A stretch of DNA of 64,000 nt from assembly GCF_900105415.1 (NCBI RefSeq), contig NZ_FNSM01000001.1:1922001-1986000 (forward strand), given 5' to 3'. Positions 16,972 through 26,265 of this stretch are shown one piece after another. The notes below the pieces were generated by a model. The model was not told where the DNA came from. It saw nothing but the letters and a program-made list of their open reading frames with translations, and made no database searches. Source of the stretch: Streptomyces sp. TLI_105 (GTDB lineage Bacteria; Actinomycetota; Actinomycetes; Streptomycetales; Streptomycetaceae). How positions within the stretch are numbered: position 1 is the first letter of the stretch; each line of letters opens with the position of its first letter. The translations under genes were made by a program, and so were the position numbers.

Positions 16972-17694
16972 ATGATCTGGGTTCCGCTCCTCCTGGTGGC
17001 GTACGTCGTGGCCAGTGTCGGCTGCGTGCGGGTGTGCCGTGCCTCGCTCGCCGCCGACCGCCCGCACGGGTCGCCCGGCGGTGCGCGGGAGCTCACCGTG
17101 TGCGAGGCGGCCTACCTCGCCGGCGGCCCGCTCCGGGTCATCGATCTGACCCTGGTGTCGATGCACCGGTCGCGGCGGCTGCTGCTCGCCCACACCGGCT
17201 GGGCGACGGTCGTGGACGCGACCGGCGGGGACGAGCTGGAGCGCGCGGTGCTGGCGGCCATCGGGCCCGGCGGGCAGTCGCCGATCCCCGCCGTCCGTCC
17301 GGTGGTCGCCGACGCCGAGTCCGTACGCCTCCTCGCGGACGATCTCGTCGGCCGGGGGCTCGCCGTGTCCGAGGAGGGCCGCCGGGAGATCGCGGCGGGG
17401 ATGCGGGCGGTGCGGGCGGGGTTCCTGCTGACGCTGGTGCTGGGGACGGCCGCGGCGCTCCTGGTGCCGGCGGCCGACCGGTCCCTGGTCGTCGCCGCGT
17501 TCGCGCTGCCGCTGGTCGGGTCGGGGCTCTGCCTGCTGATCGGCCGGGCCGAGGTGTATCCGTACACCCGCTGGGCGTCACCGGCCGGGCAGCGGCTGCT
17601 CTCCGGGCTCTCGCGGACCGATCCGCTGACCGCCCTCGCGACGCGCGGTCCCGCCGTCCTCGAACCGGAGCTCCGCGCGGCCCTGGAAGGCTGA
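16972..17694 (+). CDS. TIGR04222-like membrane protein without the Cys tail
   Basis: 240 residues. Layout parallels the preceding protein: an N-terminal hydrophobic segment, a 110-residue soluble domain with EAAYLAGGPLRVIDLTLVSM like the [20 protein letters not shown] of its neighbour, then two hydrophobic segments near 150 and 170. It ends before any Cys-rich tail. The gene starts 47 bp after the previous stop on the same strand, so it is probably in the same operon. It could be a scaffold or a divergent duplicate. Confidence 0.78.
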   Translation: MIWVPLLLVAYVVASVGCVRVCRASLAADRPHGSPGGARELTVCEAAYLAGGPLRVIDLTLVSMHRSRRLLLAHTGWATVVDATGGDELERAVLAAIGPGGQSPIPAVRPVVADAESVRLLADDLVGRGLAVSEEGRREIAAGMRAVRAGFLLTLVLGTAAALLVPAADRSLVVAAFALPLVGSGLCLLIGRAEVYPYTRWASPAGQRLLSGLSRTDPLTALATRGPAVLEPELRAALEG

Positions 17695-17727
17695 AGCACG
17701 ATCGGAGAAGGTCCCGGAAATGACGCC

Positions 17728-17756
17728 GGTGCGGCGCGCGTGACGCGCGCCGCACC
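17728..17756 (+). terminator. Terminator hairpin after the DUF692 operon
   Basis: A 13-bp GC-rich stem (17728-17740 with 17744-17756) closes a TGA triloop, 34 bp after the last stop of the DUF692/TIGR04222 genes. Confidence 0.75.
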
Positions 17757-17827
17757 CGGAGCCGGACCCGGTGTCGCTGGAGCGGCGGGCAATGGTGCCG
17801 CCCGCCGTCTGATCTTCCGGGTCAAGG

Positions 17828-17862
17828 GGTGGCGCGCCCGGCCGGGAGCCGGGCGCGCCACC
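17828..17862 (-). terminator. Terminator hairpin after hemQ
   Basis: A 14-bp perfect stem (17828-17841 with 17849-17862) with a 7-base loop, 17 bp past the hemQ stop on the minus strand. With the 17728 hairpin it separates two convergent transcription units. Confidence 0.78.
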
Positions 17863-17878
17863 AGGTTTCGTACGGCCG

Positions 17879-18592
17879 TCAGGCCAGGCCCGCCACCAGG
17901 TCGGCGACGCTCTTGCGGCGGCCGGTGAAGAACGGGACCTCCTCGCGGACGTGCATCCGCGCCTCGGAGGCGCGCAGGTGGCGCATGAGGTCGACGATGC
18001 GGTGCAGCTCGTCGGCCTCGAAGGCGAGGAGCCACTCGTAGTCGCCGAGCGAGAAGGAGGCGACCGTGTTGGCACGGACGTCCGGGTAGCCGCGGGCCAT
18101 CTTGCCGTGGTCGGCGAGCATGCGGCGGCGGTCCTCGTCCGGCAGCAGGTACCAGTCGTAGGAGCGCACGAAGGGGTACACCGAGACGTAGTCGCGCGGG
18201 TTCTCGTCGGCCAGGAAGGCCGGGATGTGCGACTTGTTGAACTCGGCCGGGCGGTGCAGCGCCATGTTCGACCAGACCGGCTCCAGGGCGCGGCCCAGCT
18301 TGGTGCGGCGGAAGAGGTTGTACGCCTCCTGGAGCTCGTCGCTCGTCTCGGCGTGCCACCAGATCATGACGTCGGCGTCGGCGCGCAGACCGGAGAGGTC
18401 GTACGTGCCGCGGATCGTGATGTCCTTGGCCGCGAGCTGGTCGAACAGCTCCTGGACCTCGTCGGCGTAACCGCCGCGGTCCTCGGGGAGAACGTCGCGC
18501 AGCTTGAAGACGGACCACAGGGTGTAGCGGATGACCTCGTTGAGGTCCTTCGCCTTCTTACCGGCGTTCGGGATCTTTTCGGGCGCACTCAT
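17879..18592 (-). CDS. hemQ: Coproheme decarboxylase HemQ (chlorite dismutase family)
   Basis: 237 residues, matching actinobacterial HemQ/ChdC, the final enzyme of the coproporphyrin-dependent haem route, which oxidatively decarboxylates coproheme. Features include YTLWSVFKL, the [21 protein letters not shown] segment, [17 protein letters not shown] with the haem-proximal His region, and a C-terminal VPFFTGRRK. It lies 17 bp after hemY on the same strand and is probably cotranscribed. Confidence 0.95.
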   Translation of the reverse strand: MSAPEKIPNAGKKAKDLNEVIRYTLWSVFKLRDVLPEDRGGYADEVQELFDQLAAKDITIRGTYDLSGLRADADVMIWWHAETSDELQEAYNLFRRTKLGRALEPVWSNMALHRPAEFNKSHIPAFLADENPRDYVSVYPFVRSYDWYLLPDEDRRRMLADHGKMARGYPDVRANTVASFSLGDYEWLLAFEADELHRIVDLMRHLRASEARMHVREEVPFFTGRRKSVADLVAGLA

Positions 18593-18609
18593 ACGCCTAT
18601 TCTCGCCCG

Positions 18610-20073
18610 TCACGAGGAGTGCCCCGCACCGGGGTGCCCCGTTCCCGACGTGGCGATGATCTCGTCGGCCGCGCGGTGGGCCGAGGCGATGCAGGCGGGG
18701 ATGCCGACGCCGTCGTACGCGGCGCCCGCGAGCCGCAGTCCGGGGAGGGCGGCGACGGCCGCGCGGACGCGGGCGACGCGGGCGAGGTGGCCGACGGGGT
18801 ACTGGGGCAGGCCGTCGATCCAGCGGGTGACCGTGCTCGCGACCGGGTGTGCGGAGAGGCCGGTGGCGGCGGCGAGGTCCTTGAGGGAGGCGTCGACGAG
18901 GTCGGAGTCCTCGCGGTGGAGCTGCTCCTCCTCGCCGTGGCGGCCGACGGAGGTGCGCAGCACGAACAGGTCGGGGGCGCTGTCGGAGACCCACTGCCAC
19001 TTCCGGCCGGAGAACGTGGAGGCCTTGACGGTGTGGCCGTCGACGGGCGGCACGAGGAACCCGGAGCCCGGCAGGGCGGGCACGTCGGAGCGGCGGAAGG
19101 CGAGGGTGATCAGGGCCATGGAGGCGTAGTCGATCGCGTCGAGCTCGGCGGCGGCGGCCGGGGCGTGGCCGCCGAGGAGTCCGGCGGCGGTGCCGGCGGG
19201 GGTGGCGAGGACGACGGCGTCGGCGTCGAAGGTCCGGCCCCGGGTCACCACCTGCCAGCCGGTGGCGCCGGTGCGGACCAGGGCGTTCACTGGCGTGCCG
19301 GTGAGGATCTCGCCGCCGGCGGCGCGGATCGCCGCGGCGACCGCGCCGGGGAGGGTGCCGATGCCGCCCGCGATGCCGAGGAAGACGGCGCCGCCCAGGC
19401 CGGTGGCGGCGCCCGCCACGTCGGCGGGGGTGGCGGCGCCGGCCCGCTGGACGGCGTGGACGGCGGCGGTGAGCGTGGGGTGGACGCGGGCGGCCTCGAA
19501 GAGGGCGGGGACGGCGGCCTTCATCGAGATGCGGTGGGCGTCACCGGCGTACACCCCGCCGAGGAGGGGTTCGACGAGCCGGTCCACGACCTCGTGGCCC
19601 ATGCGCGCGGCGACGTACGCGCCGATGGCGATGTCCTCGCCGATCTCGGTCGGCGGCAGCTCCAGGTCGCCGCCGATGCGGCGCACGCCCTCGGGGGAGA
19701 GGAGCCCCTCGACGGCGGCGGGGTCGCCGGGGACGCCCATGACGTGGCCCTTCGGCATGGGGACCAGCTCGCCGCGGGACCAGACGGAGGCGGTGGTGGT
19801 CGCGGGGGCCTGGAGCCGGTCGCCGAGGCCGACGGCCCGGGCGAGGGCGACGGCCTCGGGGCGGCGGGCGAGCAGCGACTCGGCGCCGAGGTCGACGGGC
19901 GCGCCCGCGATCTCCCCGGCGAGGAGCTTCCCGCCGAGCCGTCCTCCGGCTTCGAGGAGGGTCACCCGGTGGCCGGCGAGGGCCAGTCGGTGGGCGGCGG
20001 CGAGTCCGGCGATCCCGCCTCCGGCGACGACGACATGAGGCCCGGCCTGCTGTCCCGTGGTGTCCGCGTTCAT
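18610..20073 (-). CDS. hemY: Coproporphyrinogen III/protoporphyrinogen oxidase
   Basis: 487 residues of FAD-dependent oxidase. The dinucleotide-binding motif [17 protein letters not shown] is at residues 14-30, followed by [11 protein letters not shown]. The C-terminus has the FAD-contact [17 protein letters not shown]. In actinobacteria with hemQ this enzyme normally oxidises coproporphyrinogen III (CgoX), so the name protoporphyrinogen oxidase is historical. It is followed by hemQ, and hemE lies 3 kb away in the same orientation. Confidence 0.94.
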   Translation of the reverse strand: MNADTTGQQAGPHVVVAGGGIAGLAAAHRLALAGHRVTLLEAGGRLGGKLLAGEIAGAPVDLGAESLLARRPEAVALARAVGLGDRLQAPATTTASVWSRGELVPMPKGHVMGVPGDPAAVEGLLSPEGVRRIGGDLELPPTEIGEDIAIGAYVAARMGHEVVDRLVEPLLGGVYAGDAHRISMKAAVPALFEAARVHPTLTAAVHAVQRAGAATPADVAGAATGLGGAVFLGIAGGIGTLPGAVAAAIRAAGGEILTGTPVNALVRTGATGWQVVTRGRTFDADAVVLATPAGTAAGLLGGHAPAAAAELDAIDYASMALITLAFRRSDVPALPGSGFLVPPVDGHTVKASTFSGRKWQWVSDSAPDLFVLRTSVGRHGEEEQLHREDSDLVDASLKDLAAATGLSAHPVASTVTRWIDGLPQYPVGHLARVARVRAAVAALPGLRLAGAAYDGVGIPACIASAHRAADEIIATSGTGHPGAGHSS

Positions 20074-20211
20074 GGCACCACTCTCTCAAATCGCCCGCCC
20101 GCTCCCGTTCCGAGGCCGGACCGTGACCGCATCGCTACCGCCGGAGGGCAACCCGCGCCGGGGGCCGTACGTCCAAAGGGCATCACTCGTCACCACCCTG
20201 GGGGGATCCTC

Positions 20212-21297
20212 GTGCGGGCAGCAAGAACGAGAACGACGGCCGCGGTCCTGCTGGCGGCCTCACTGGTCCTGACCGGCTGCGGCGCGGGCGCCGGGGACAC
20301 GGCCTCGGACGGCAAGGGGGGCATGGCGGCGGCGGAGCCCGCCGACGCGGGCGCCGCGGACCGCTCGGCCGCCGCGGGGGCCGCCGGGAAGCCCGCGTCG
20401 AAGACGTCGGCCGGGCAGCACGTCATCCGTACCGCCTCGCTCTCCGTGGAGGTGAAGGACGCGGCGAAGGCCCTGGTCACGGCCCGCCGGGTGGCGACGG
20501 ACGCGGGCGGCCACGTGGAGAACGAGTCGACGGAGCGCGTCGACGACGCGTCCCTCGCCTCGCAGATCGTGCTGCGGGTGCCGCAGGAGCGGTACGACTC
20601 CGTCCTCACCGAGCTCGCGGGCACCGGGAAGCTCCTCGACCGCAAGGCGGACGCCAAGGACGTCACCGACCAGGTGGTGGACGTGGAGAGCCGGATCGCC
20701 ACCCAGCGGGCGAGCGTGGCGCGGGTGCGGGCCCTGATGGACCGGGCGGAGAAGCTGTCCGACGTGGTGACCCTGGAGGGCGAGTTGAGCCGCCGTCAGG
20801 CGGACCTGGAGGCGCTGCTCGCCCAGCAGTCCTCGCTGAAGGACCGGACGACGATGGCGACGATCACCCTGCGGCTCTCCGAGAAGGAGAAGCCGCCCGC
20901 CGAGGAGCGGGAGGAGGGCCGTCCCGGCTTCGGGGACGCCCTGAGCGGCGGCTGGAACGCGCTGGTGGGCGCGGCGGCCTGGATCGGGATCGTCCTGACC
21001 GCCCTGGCCCCGTGGCTGGCGGTCGCCCTGGTCGTCCTCGTCCTGTGGCGCCGTCTCGTCCGGCCGCGCCTCGCGGGCCGCCCCCGGCCGAAGGCCCCGG
21101 CCCCCGTCCTGCCGGACACCCCGCGGAACGCCGCCGGAGCGCCCACGGCGCCCGCGGCTCCGGCAGCTCCGGTGACTCCCGCGACTCCCGCGACTCCGGC
21201 AGCTCCCGCGGCTCCGGCGGCTCCGGCGGCTTCCGAGCCGGGGCCGGCCGCCGGGTCTCCGAAGCCTCCCCGCCCCCGGGAGACCCCCGAGAAGTAG
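20212..21297 (+). CDS. DUF4349-containing lipoprotein
   Basis: 361 residues from a GTG preceded by GGGGGGATC. The signal peptide ends in the lipobox LTGC. The DUF4349 core spans about 70-230: IRTASLSVEVKDAAKAL, then VTDQVVDVESRIATQRASVARVRALMDRA (positions about 160-190), a coiled coil, and LSLKDRTTMATITLRL-like strand. A membrane segment lies at about 255-280 and the tail is an Ala/Pro repeat. Function unknown; family members are membrane-anchored periplasm-facing proteins. Confidence 0.82.
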   Translation: MRAARTRTTAAVLLAASLVLTGCGAGAGDTASDGKGGMAAAEPADAGAADRSAAAGAAGKPASKTSAGQHVIRTASLSVEVKDAAKALVTARRVATDAGGHVENESTERVDDASLASQIVLRVPQERYDSVLTELAGTGKLLDRKADAKDVTDQVVDVESRIATQRASVARVRALMDRAEKLSDVVTLEGELSRRQADLEALLAQQSSLKDRTTMATITLRLSEKEKPPAEEREEGRPGFGDALSGGWNALVGAAAWIGIVLTALAPWLAVALVVLVLWRRLVRPRLAGRPRPKAPAPVLPDTPRNAAGAPTAPAAPAAPVTPATPATPAAPAAPAAPAASEPGPAAGSPKPPRPRETPEK

Positions 21298-21307
21298 TTC
21301 CGTCCCA

Positions 21308-21331
21308 TCATGAGACCCATGAGTCTCATGA
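21308..21331. promoter_or_regulatory. Inverted repeat over the start codon region of the flavoprotein gene
   Basis: TCATGAGAC at 21308-21316 and its exact reverse complement at 21323-21331 flank a 6-base spacer. It covers three in-frame ATG codons (21310, 21319, 21328) and could be an operator or an mRNA hairpin hiding the start. Confidence 0.5.
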
Positions 21332-22701
21332 GCGAACGACTGGTGATCATCGGCGGCGACGCGGCGGGCATGTCCGCCGCGTCGCAGGCACGTCGGTTCA
21401 GGTCCCCCGACGAGCTGGAGATCGTCGCCTTCGAGCGCGGGCGCTTCTCCTCGTACTCGGCCTGCGGCATCCCGTACTGGGTCGGCGGGGACGTGGCCAC
21501 GCGCGGGGAGCTGATCGCGCGCTCCCCCGAGGAGCACCGCGCCCGTGACATCGACCTGCGGACGCGGACCGAGGTGACGGAGATCGACGTCCCGGGGCAG
21601 CGGGTCCGCTCGCGGGACCTGGAGGCGGGCACGGAGGCGTGGACGGGCTTCGACAAGCTGGTGATCGCGACCGGGGCCCGGCCGCTGCGCCCGCCGCTGC
21701 CGGGGATCGACGCGCCCGGGGTGCACGGGGTGCAGACCCTCGACGACGGCCAGGCGCTGCTCGACTCGCTGTCCGCGACGCCGGGGCGGCGGGCGGTCGT
21801 CGTCGGCGCCGGGTACATCGGGGTGGAGATGGCGGAGGCCCTGCTGAACCGGGGCTACGAGGTGACGGTGCTGACCCGGGGCGAGCAGCCGATGGCCACC
21901 CTCGACCCGGACATGGGGCGGCTCGTGCACCGGGCGATGGACGGTCTGGGAATCAGGACGGTCGTCTCCGCGCCGGTGACGAAGATCCTGACGGGAGCGG
22001 ACGGCCGGGTGCGGGCGGTGGCGACGGAAGCGAACGAGTACCCGGCGGACGTGGTGGTGCTCGGCACGGGCGTGGAGCCGGAGACCTCGCTCGCCCGGGC
22101 GGCGGGGCTGCCCCTCGGGGTGTACGGCGGGCTGCTCACCGATCTGTCGATGCGGGTGCGGGGGCAGGGGAACATCTGGGCCGGCGGCGACTGCGTGGAG
22201 GTCCTGGACCTGGTCTCGGGCCGAGAGCGGCACGTGCCGCTGGGCACGCACGCGAACAAGCACGGTCAGGTGATCGGGGCGAACGTGGGCGGCGGTTACG
22301 CGACCTTCCCGGGTGTCGTGGGCACGGCGGTGTCGAAGGTGTGCGACCTGGAGATCGCGCGGACGGGCCTGCGGGAGAAGGACGCCCGGGAGGTGGGGCT
22401 GCGGTTCGTGACGGTGACGGTCGAGTCGACGAGCCGGGCGGGCTACTACCCGGGGGCCGCGCCGATGACGGTGAAGATGCTGGCCGAGCGGCGCACGGGC
22501 CGGCTGCTCGGGGTGCAGATCGTGGGCCGGGAGGGCGCGGCGAAGCGGGTGGACATCGCGGCGGTGGCGCTCACCGCGGGGATGACGGTGGAGGGGATGA
22601 CGGCCCTGGACCTGGGGTACGCGCCGCCGTTCTCGCCGGTGTGGGACCCGGTGCTGATCGCGGCGCGGAAGGCGGCGGGGGCCGTTCGGGCGGCGGACTG
22701 A
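21328..22701 (+). CDS. FAD-dependent pyridine nucleotide-disulfide oxidoreductase (CoA-disulfide reductase/NADH oxidase-like)
   Basis: 457 residues from the third of three in-frame ATGs; starts at 21310 or 21319 would add six or three residues and none has a clear ribosome site. FAD motif VIIGGDAAGMSAAS is at the N-terminus, NAD motif VVVGAGYIGVEMAEAL near 155, and WAGGDC near 285. C46 in YSACGIPYW is the redox cysteine of the CoA-disulfide reductase and NADH oxidase class. It probably reduces a thiol-disulfide or polysulfide substrate, which is not resolved here. Confidence 0.88.
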   Translation: MSERLVIIGGDAAGMSAASQARRFRSPDELEIVAFERGRFSSYSACGIPYWVGGDVATRGELIARSPEEHRARDIDLRTRTEVTEIDVPGQRVRSRDLEAGTEAWTGFDKLVIATGARPLRPPLPGIDAPGVHGVQTLDDGQALLDSLSATPGRRAVVVGAGYIGVEMAEALLNRGYEVTVLTRGEQPMATLDPDMGRLVHRAMDGLGIRTVVSAPVTKILTGADGRVRAVATEANEYPADVVVLGTGVEPETSLARAAGLPLGVYGGLLTDLSMRVRGQGNIWAGGDCVEVLDLVSGRERHVPLGTHANKHGQVIGANVGGGYATFPGVVGTAVSKVCDLEIARTGLREKDAREVGLRFVTVTVESTSRAGYYPGAAPMTVKMLAERRTGRLLGVQIVGREGAAKRVDIAAVALTAGMTVEGMTALDLGYAPPFSPVWDPVLIAARKAAGAVRAAD

Positions 22702-22767
22702 CCCTAGCGGCGGACTCACGCGCGGTGACGGGTTGCGGCCGGTGGATCACCGTGCGTGACTCTTCGC

Positions 22768-23274
22768 ATGATCAGACACAGCGTGCGTGCGCTCTGCGCC
22801 GCCTCCCTCGTCATCGCCCCCGTCGCCCTGGCCGCGGCCCCCGCCCACGCGCAGACGACGTGCACCGTCAACGGGGTCTCCGTCTCCCCCGACCCCATGG
22901 GCGTGGTGAACGGCACCGCCGGCCGCGACTACATCGTGTGCTCGGAGGTGGCCGCCGGCAACACGGTCAACGGCCTCGGCGGCGACGACTACATCGTGGT
23001 GAACGGCCCGGTCTTCGGCCACGTCGACGGCGGCACGGGCCGCGACTACATCTCGGCCCGGTCCGTCGGGGCCGGCGGCCTCGTCGAGGGCAGCCCGGAC
23101 TCGGACTACATCGTCGTCGGGGGCACGGTGGCCCCCGGCGGGATCGTCCGCGGCAACACCGGCAACGACTACCTCAGCGTCGACACCAACAACGGGACGA
23201 CCAACGGCGGCGACGGCTTCGACGTCTGCCGGGTGCGAACGGGCAACAACCCGCCCATCAACTGCGAGTTCTGA
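22768..23274 (+). CDS. Secreted RTX-like repeat protein
   Basis: 168 residues. A signal peptide ends AAAPAHA near residue 28. The mature part has five related blocks about 20-23 residues apart, each centred on a GRDYIV, GDDYIV, GRDYIS, DSDYIV or GNDYLS core. This is reminiscent of hemolysin-type calcium-binding nonapeptides, but not canonical. Three Cys may pair outside the cell. The upstream GTG at 22756 is an alternative start. Function unknown. Confidence 0.78.
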   Translation: MIRHSVRALCAASLVIAPVALAAAPAHAQTTCTVNGVSVSPDPMGVVNGTAGRDYIVCSEVAAGNTVNGLGGDDYIVVNGPVFGHVDGGTGRDYISARSVGAGGLVEGSPDSDYIVVGGTVAPGGIVRGNTGNDYLSVDTNNGTTNGGDGFDVCRVRTGNNPPINCEF

Positions 23275-23291
23275 CCGCACCCGGCATACGC

Positions 23292-23326
23292 CACGCGGAC
23301 GGCTCCCTCAGCGGGCCGTCCGCGTG
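23292..23326. terminator. Hairpin overlapping the hemE 3' end
   Basis: A 12-bp perfect stem (23292-23303 with 23315-23326). The hemE stop lies inside the loop region, and the hairpin sits between hemE and the convergent secreted-repeat gene, so it may serve both. Confidence 0.65.
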
Positions 23327-24384
23327 TGCACGTACTCGACGAGACGGCTCAGCGCGTCCGGGTCCATCGCCGGCATGACGCCGTGGCCCAGGTTGAAGAC
23401 GTGCCCCTCCAGGCCCTCGGCGGCGGCCAGGACCTCGTCGGCCTTGGCCTCCACGACCTCGCGCGAGGCGAAGAGCACGGCCGGGTCCAGGTTGCCCTGG
23501 AGGGCCTTGCCGGGGCCGACGCGGCGGGCGGCCTCGTCGAGGGGGACGCGCCAGTCGACGCCGACGACGTCCGCGCCGGCCTCGCCCATCAGGCCGAGGA
23601 GCTCACCCGTACCGACACCGAAGTGGATGCGCGGCACGCCGTAGCCCGCGACGGCGTCGAAGACCTTGGTGGAGGCCGGCATCACCGAGCGGCGGTAGTC
23701 GGCGGGGGCGAGGGCGCCGACCCAGGAGTCGAAGAGCTGCACGGCGGAGGCGCCGGCCTCGATCTGGACCTTGAGGAAGGCCGAGGTGATCTCGGCGAGG
23801 CGGTCGAGCAGGTCGGCCCAGAGCTGCGGGTCGCCGTACATGAGCGCCTTGGTGTGCTCGTGGCTGCGCGACGGACCGCCCTCGACGAGGTAGCTCGCGA
23901 GGGTGAAAGGCGCGCCGGCGAAGCCGATGAGCGGGGTGTCGCCCAGCTCCTCGGTGAGCATGCCGATGGCCTCGGTGACGTAGTGGACGTCCTCGGGGGT
24001 GAGGTCGCGCAGCCGGGCCAGGTCGGCGCGGGTGCGGATCGGGTCGGCGACGACCGGGCCGACGCCGGGCTTGATGTCGAGGTCGAGGCCGATGGCCTTG
24101 AGCGGGACGACGATGTCGCTGAAGTAGATGGCGGCGTCGACCTTGTGGCGGCGCACCGGCTGGAGCGTGATCTCGGTGACCAGCTCGGGCCGCATGCACG
24201 ACTCGAGCATGGGGATGCCCTCGCGGACCTTCAGGTACTCGGGGAGGGAGCGCCCGGCCTGTCGCATGAACCAGACGGGGGTGTGGGGCACCGGCTCGCG
24301 TCGGCACGCCTTGAGAAACGCGGAGTCGTACGTCCGCGACTGCTGCTTCGTCTGCTGGCCCTGCGGGCTGTCCATGGCACTCAC
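23308..24384 (-). CDS. hemE: Uroporphyrinogen decarboxylase HemE
   Basis: 358 residues. It converts uroporphyrinogen III to coproporphyrinogen III. Signatures are [16 protein letters not shown] (substrate-binding Arg), [18 protein letters not shown] and FNLGHGVMP. The GTG at 24384 is chosen because I recall Streptomyces HemE beginning MSANDSP, which aligns with VSAMDSP here; an ATG three codons later is the alternative. Divergent from the DUF3000 gene, 90 bp apart. Confidence 0.96.
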   Translation of the reverse strand: MSAMDSPQGQQTKQQSRTYDSAFLKACRREPVPHTPVWFMRQAGRSLPEYLKVREGIPMLESCMRPELVTEITLQPVRRHKVDAAIYFSDIVVPLKAIGLDLDIKPGVGPVVADPIRTRADLARLRDLTPEDVHYVTEAIGMLTEELGDTPLIGFAGAPFTLASYLVEGGPSRSHEHTKALMYGDPQLWADLLDRLAEITSAFLKVQIEAGASAVQLFDSWVGALAPADYRRSVMPASTKVFDAVAGYGVPRIHFGVGTGELLGLMGEAGADVVGVDWRVPLDEAARRVGPGKALQGNLDPAVLFASREVVEAKADEVLAAAEGLEGHVFNLGHGVMPAMDPDALSRLVEYVHTRTAR

Positions 24385-24474
24385 GCCCAAATCTTCGCAT
24401 GTGGCGAGAAGCCGCTCGTCCGGGCCGGGTGTCCCTCCCTGCGCGAAGGCCCCGTTCCGCCTACTCTTCCCCGC

Positions 24475-25167
24475 ATGGCTGCGGCTCAGGGACATTTTTC
24501 CGATCATTCCGACGGCGATCGAGGGACGGACGAAACGGCGGACAGTACGGAGGCGAATCCGGTTCCGCCCGCGTTCCGGCGGGCGGTGGAGGCCTTGCGG
24601 TCGGCGAGGCTGCGGTCCGAGATCGAGATCGACCCGACCAGGCCGCCGCAGCGGCTCGCCCCGTACGCGTACGCGGTGGAGGCGGCCGTCGTGGAGGGCG
24701 AGGAGGACCTGGCGGACGGGCGGCTCGTGCTGCTGCACGACCCGGACGGCCACGAGGCCTGGAAGGGCACGTTCCGTCTGGTGACCCTGGTCCGGGCGGA
24801 GCTGGAACCGGAGATGGCGGCGGACCCGCTGCTGCCCGAGGTGTGCTGGTCCTGGCTGACGGGGGCGATGGAGGCGCGGGGGCTCGCGTACGGGGAGGCG
24901 AGCGGGACCGTGACGATGGCGGGCTCGCACTACTTCGGCGGGCTCGCGGACCGCAGGCCGGCGACCCAGATCGAGATCCGGGCGTCCTGGACCCCGCGCG
25001 AGGGCCTGGGCGGGGTGCCGGACACGGGGGCGCACCTGGCGGCCTGGTGCGATCTGCTCTGCCAGATCGCGGGACTGCCGCCCGCGCCGGCGGATCCGGG
25101 GGCGGGGACGGTGACGGGCGCGGGGGTCGTCTCACTGCCCCAGCGCCGGGGGCCGCAGGGGGCCTGA
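24475..25167 (+). CDS. DUF3000 family protein
   Basis: 230 residues of the actinobacterial DUF3000 family, with [34 protein letters not shown] and a Trp-rich [11 protein letters not shown] block. No signal peptide or catalytic motif is visible. In Streptomyces it sits next to hemE, as here. TACTCT seven bases before the ATG could be a -10 box for a leaderless transcript. Function unknown. Confidence 0.85.
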   Translation: MAAAQGHFSDHSDGDRGTDETADSTEANPVPPAFRRAVEALRSARLRSEIEIDPTRPPQRLAPYAYAVEAAVVEGEEDLADGRLVLLHDPDGHEAWKGTFRLVTLVRAELEPEMAADPLLPEVCWSWLTGAMEARGLAYGEASGTVTMAGSHYFGGLADRRPATQIEIRASWTPREGLGGVPDTGAHLAAWCDLLCQIAGLPPAPADPGAGTVTGAGVVSLPQRRGPQGA

Positions 25168-25519
25168 GGGGCCGCAGGGGGCCTGAGGGACCTGAGGACC
25201 CTCGGGCCGGCCTGAGGGGTCTCGGGCTCCGGGCTCCGGGCTCCGGGCCGGCCCGTGGACCTCTCCGGAAAGAGCGCTCCGGCCCCATCGGAAGGGTGCC
25301 CCGGCACTCCCTCGTGGGGGTGAAGAGGCGGGGCCCGCTCGTAGGATGATCGATCACGCGTCCGAATTGCCCTAATTATTACTCACCAAATCGTGATCTT
25401 TCCCTAAAGGCGGGCGGCCCGGCTGCCGAAGGAGTCAGTGACCCCTTCACAGCACGGGTTCGCCCCCGGCTTCTTCCCCGAGCCGGCTCCGTCCCGCACC
25501 CTTCCCCCCAGGAGGCCTG
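25168..25519. other. 352-bp intergenic region with short repeats and an AT-rich promoter-like segment
   Basis: The left part holds two copies of GGGGCCGCAGGGGGCCTGA (about 25150-25187) and three tandem GGGCTCC units near 25223-25245. The right part, about 25358-25410, is markedly AT-rich (CCTAATTATTACTCACC) and is the likely promoter zone of the response regulator. No gene was recognised. Confidence 0.6.
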
Positions 25520-26185
25520 GTGTCCGTTCTCCTCGAGCAGCCCGCAAGCCTGGTCGCCTACCGCCCGAACAAGCCGACGGCCATGGTCGTCGTGGCCGAT
25601 CCGCGCGTCCGTTCCACCGTGACCCGCCACCTGTGGGCCCTTGGAGTACGCGACGTGATCGAGGCTTCGTCCATCGCGGAGGCCCGTCCCCGCGTCGGCA
25701 ACCCGCGCGACATCTGCGTTGCCGACGTCCATCTGCCCGACGGCAGCGGCCTGACGCTGCTGTCCGAGACCCGCGCGGCGGGCTGGCCCAACGGCCTCGC
25801 CCTCTCCGCCGCCGACGACATCGGCGCCGTGCGCAACGCCCTGGCGGGCGGCGTGAAGGGCTACGTCGTCACCGGCACCCGGACCAACATCGGTCACCCG
25901 ACCCGCCCCGGCGCCGCCCCCATCGGCGCCGCGGCGGCCCGCCTCGGCCACCGCCGCCCCCCGGGTGCCCCGAGCCACCCGGGCGGCTACCGCGAGCTCT
26001 CCGGCCGTGAGGTCGAGGTGCTGCGGCTCGTCGCGGAGGGCCAGTCGAACAAGGCGATCGGCGTCTCCATGGGCCTCTCCGCCCTCACCGTCAAGAGCCA
26101 CCTCGCCCGCATCGCCCGCAAGCTGGGCACCGGCGACCGCGCCGGCATGGTCGCGGTGGCCCTGCGGACGGGGATCATCCACTGA
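25520..26185 (+). CDS. Orphan LuxR-type response regulator with atypical receiver
   Basis: 221 residues from a GTG behind AGGAGG. The receiver keeps the phospho-acceptor D69 (VADVHLPDGSG), S96 and K113, but the usual acidic pair is reduced to ADP at 27-28. A 40-residue Pro/Gly linker follows. The C-terminal LuxR helix-turn-helix runs from about 158: LSGREVEVLRLVAEG, NKAIGVSMGLSALTVKSHL. No histidine kinase lies nearby, so it is an orphan and may not respond to ordinary phosphorylation. It probably binds DNA as a dimer. Confidence 0.88.
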   Translation: MSVLLEQPASLVAYRPNKPTAMVVVADPRVRSTVTRHLWALGVRDVIEASSIAEARPRVGNPRDICVADVHLPDGSGLTLLSETRAAGWPNGLALSAADDIGAVRNALAGGVKGYVVTGTRTNIGHPTRPGAAPIGAAAARLGHRRPPGAPSHPGGYRELSGREVEVLRLVAEGQSNKAIGVSMGLSALTVKSHLARIARKLGTGDRAGMVAVALRTGIIH

Positions 26186-26265
26186 CGGCCGGTGGACACG
26201 GGCCCGCGCCTGTCGGCGGAACGTTCCGTCGACAGGCGCTTGCCGTTCACCGATACCCTTGACAC

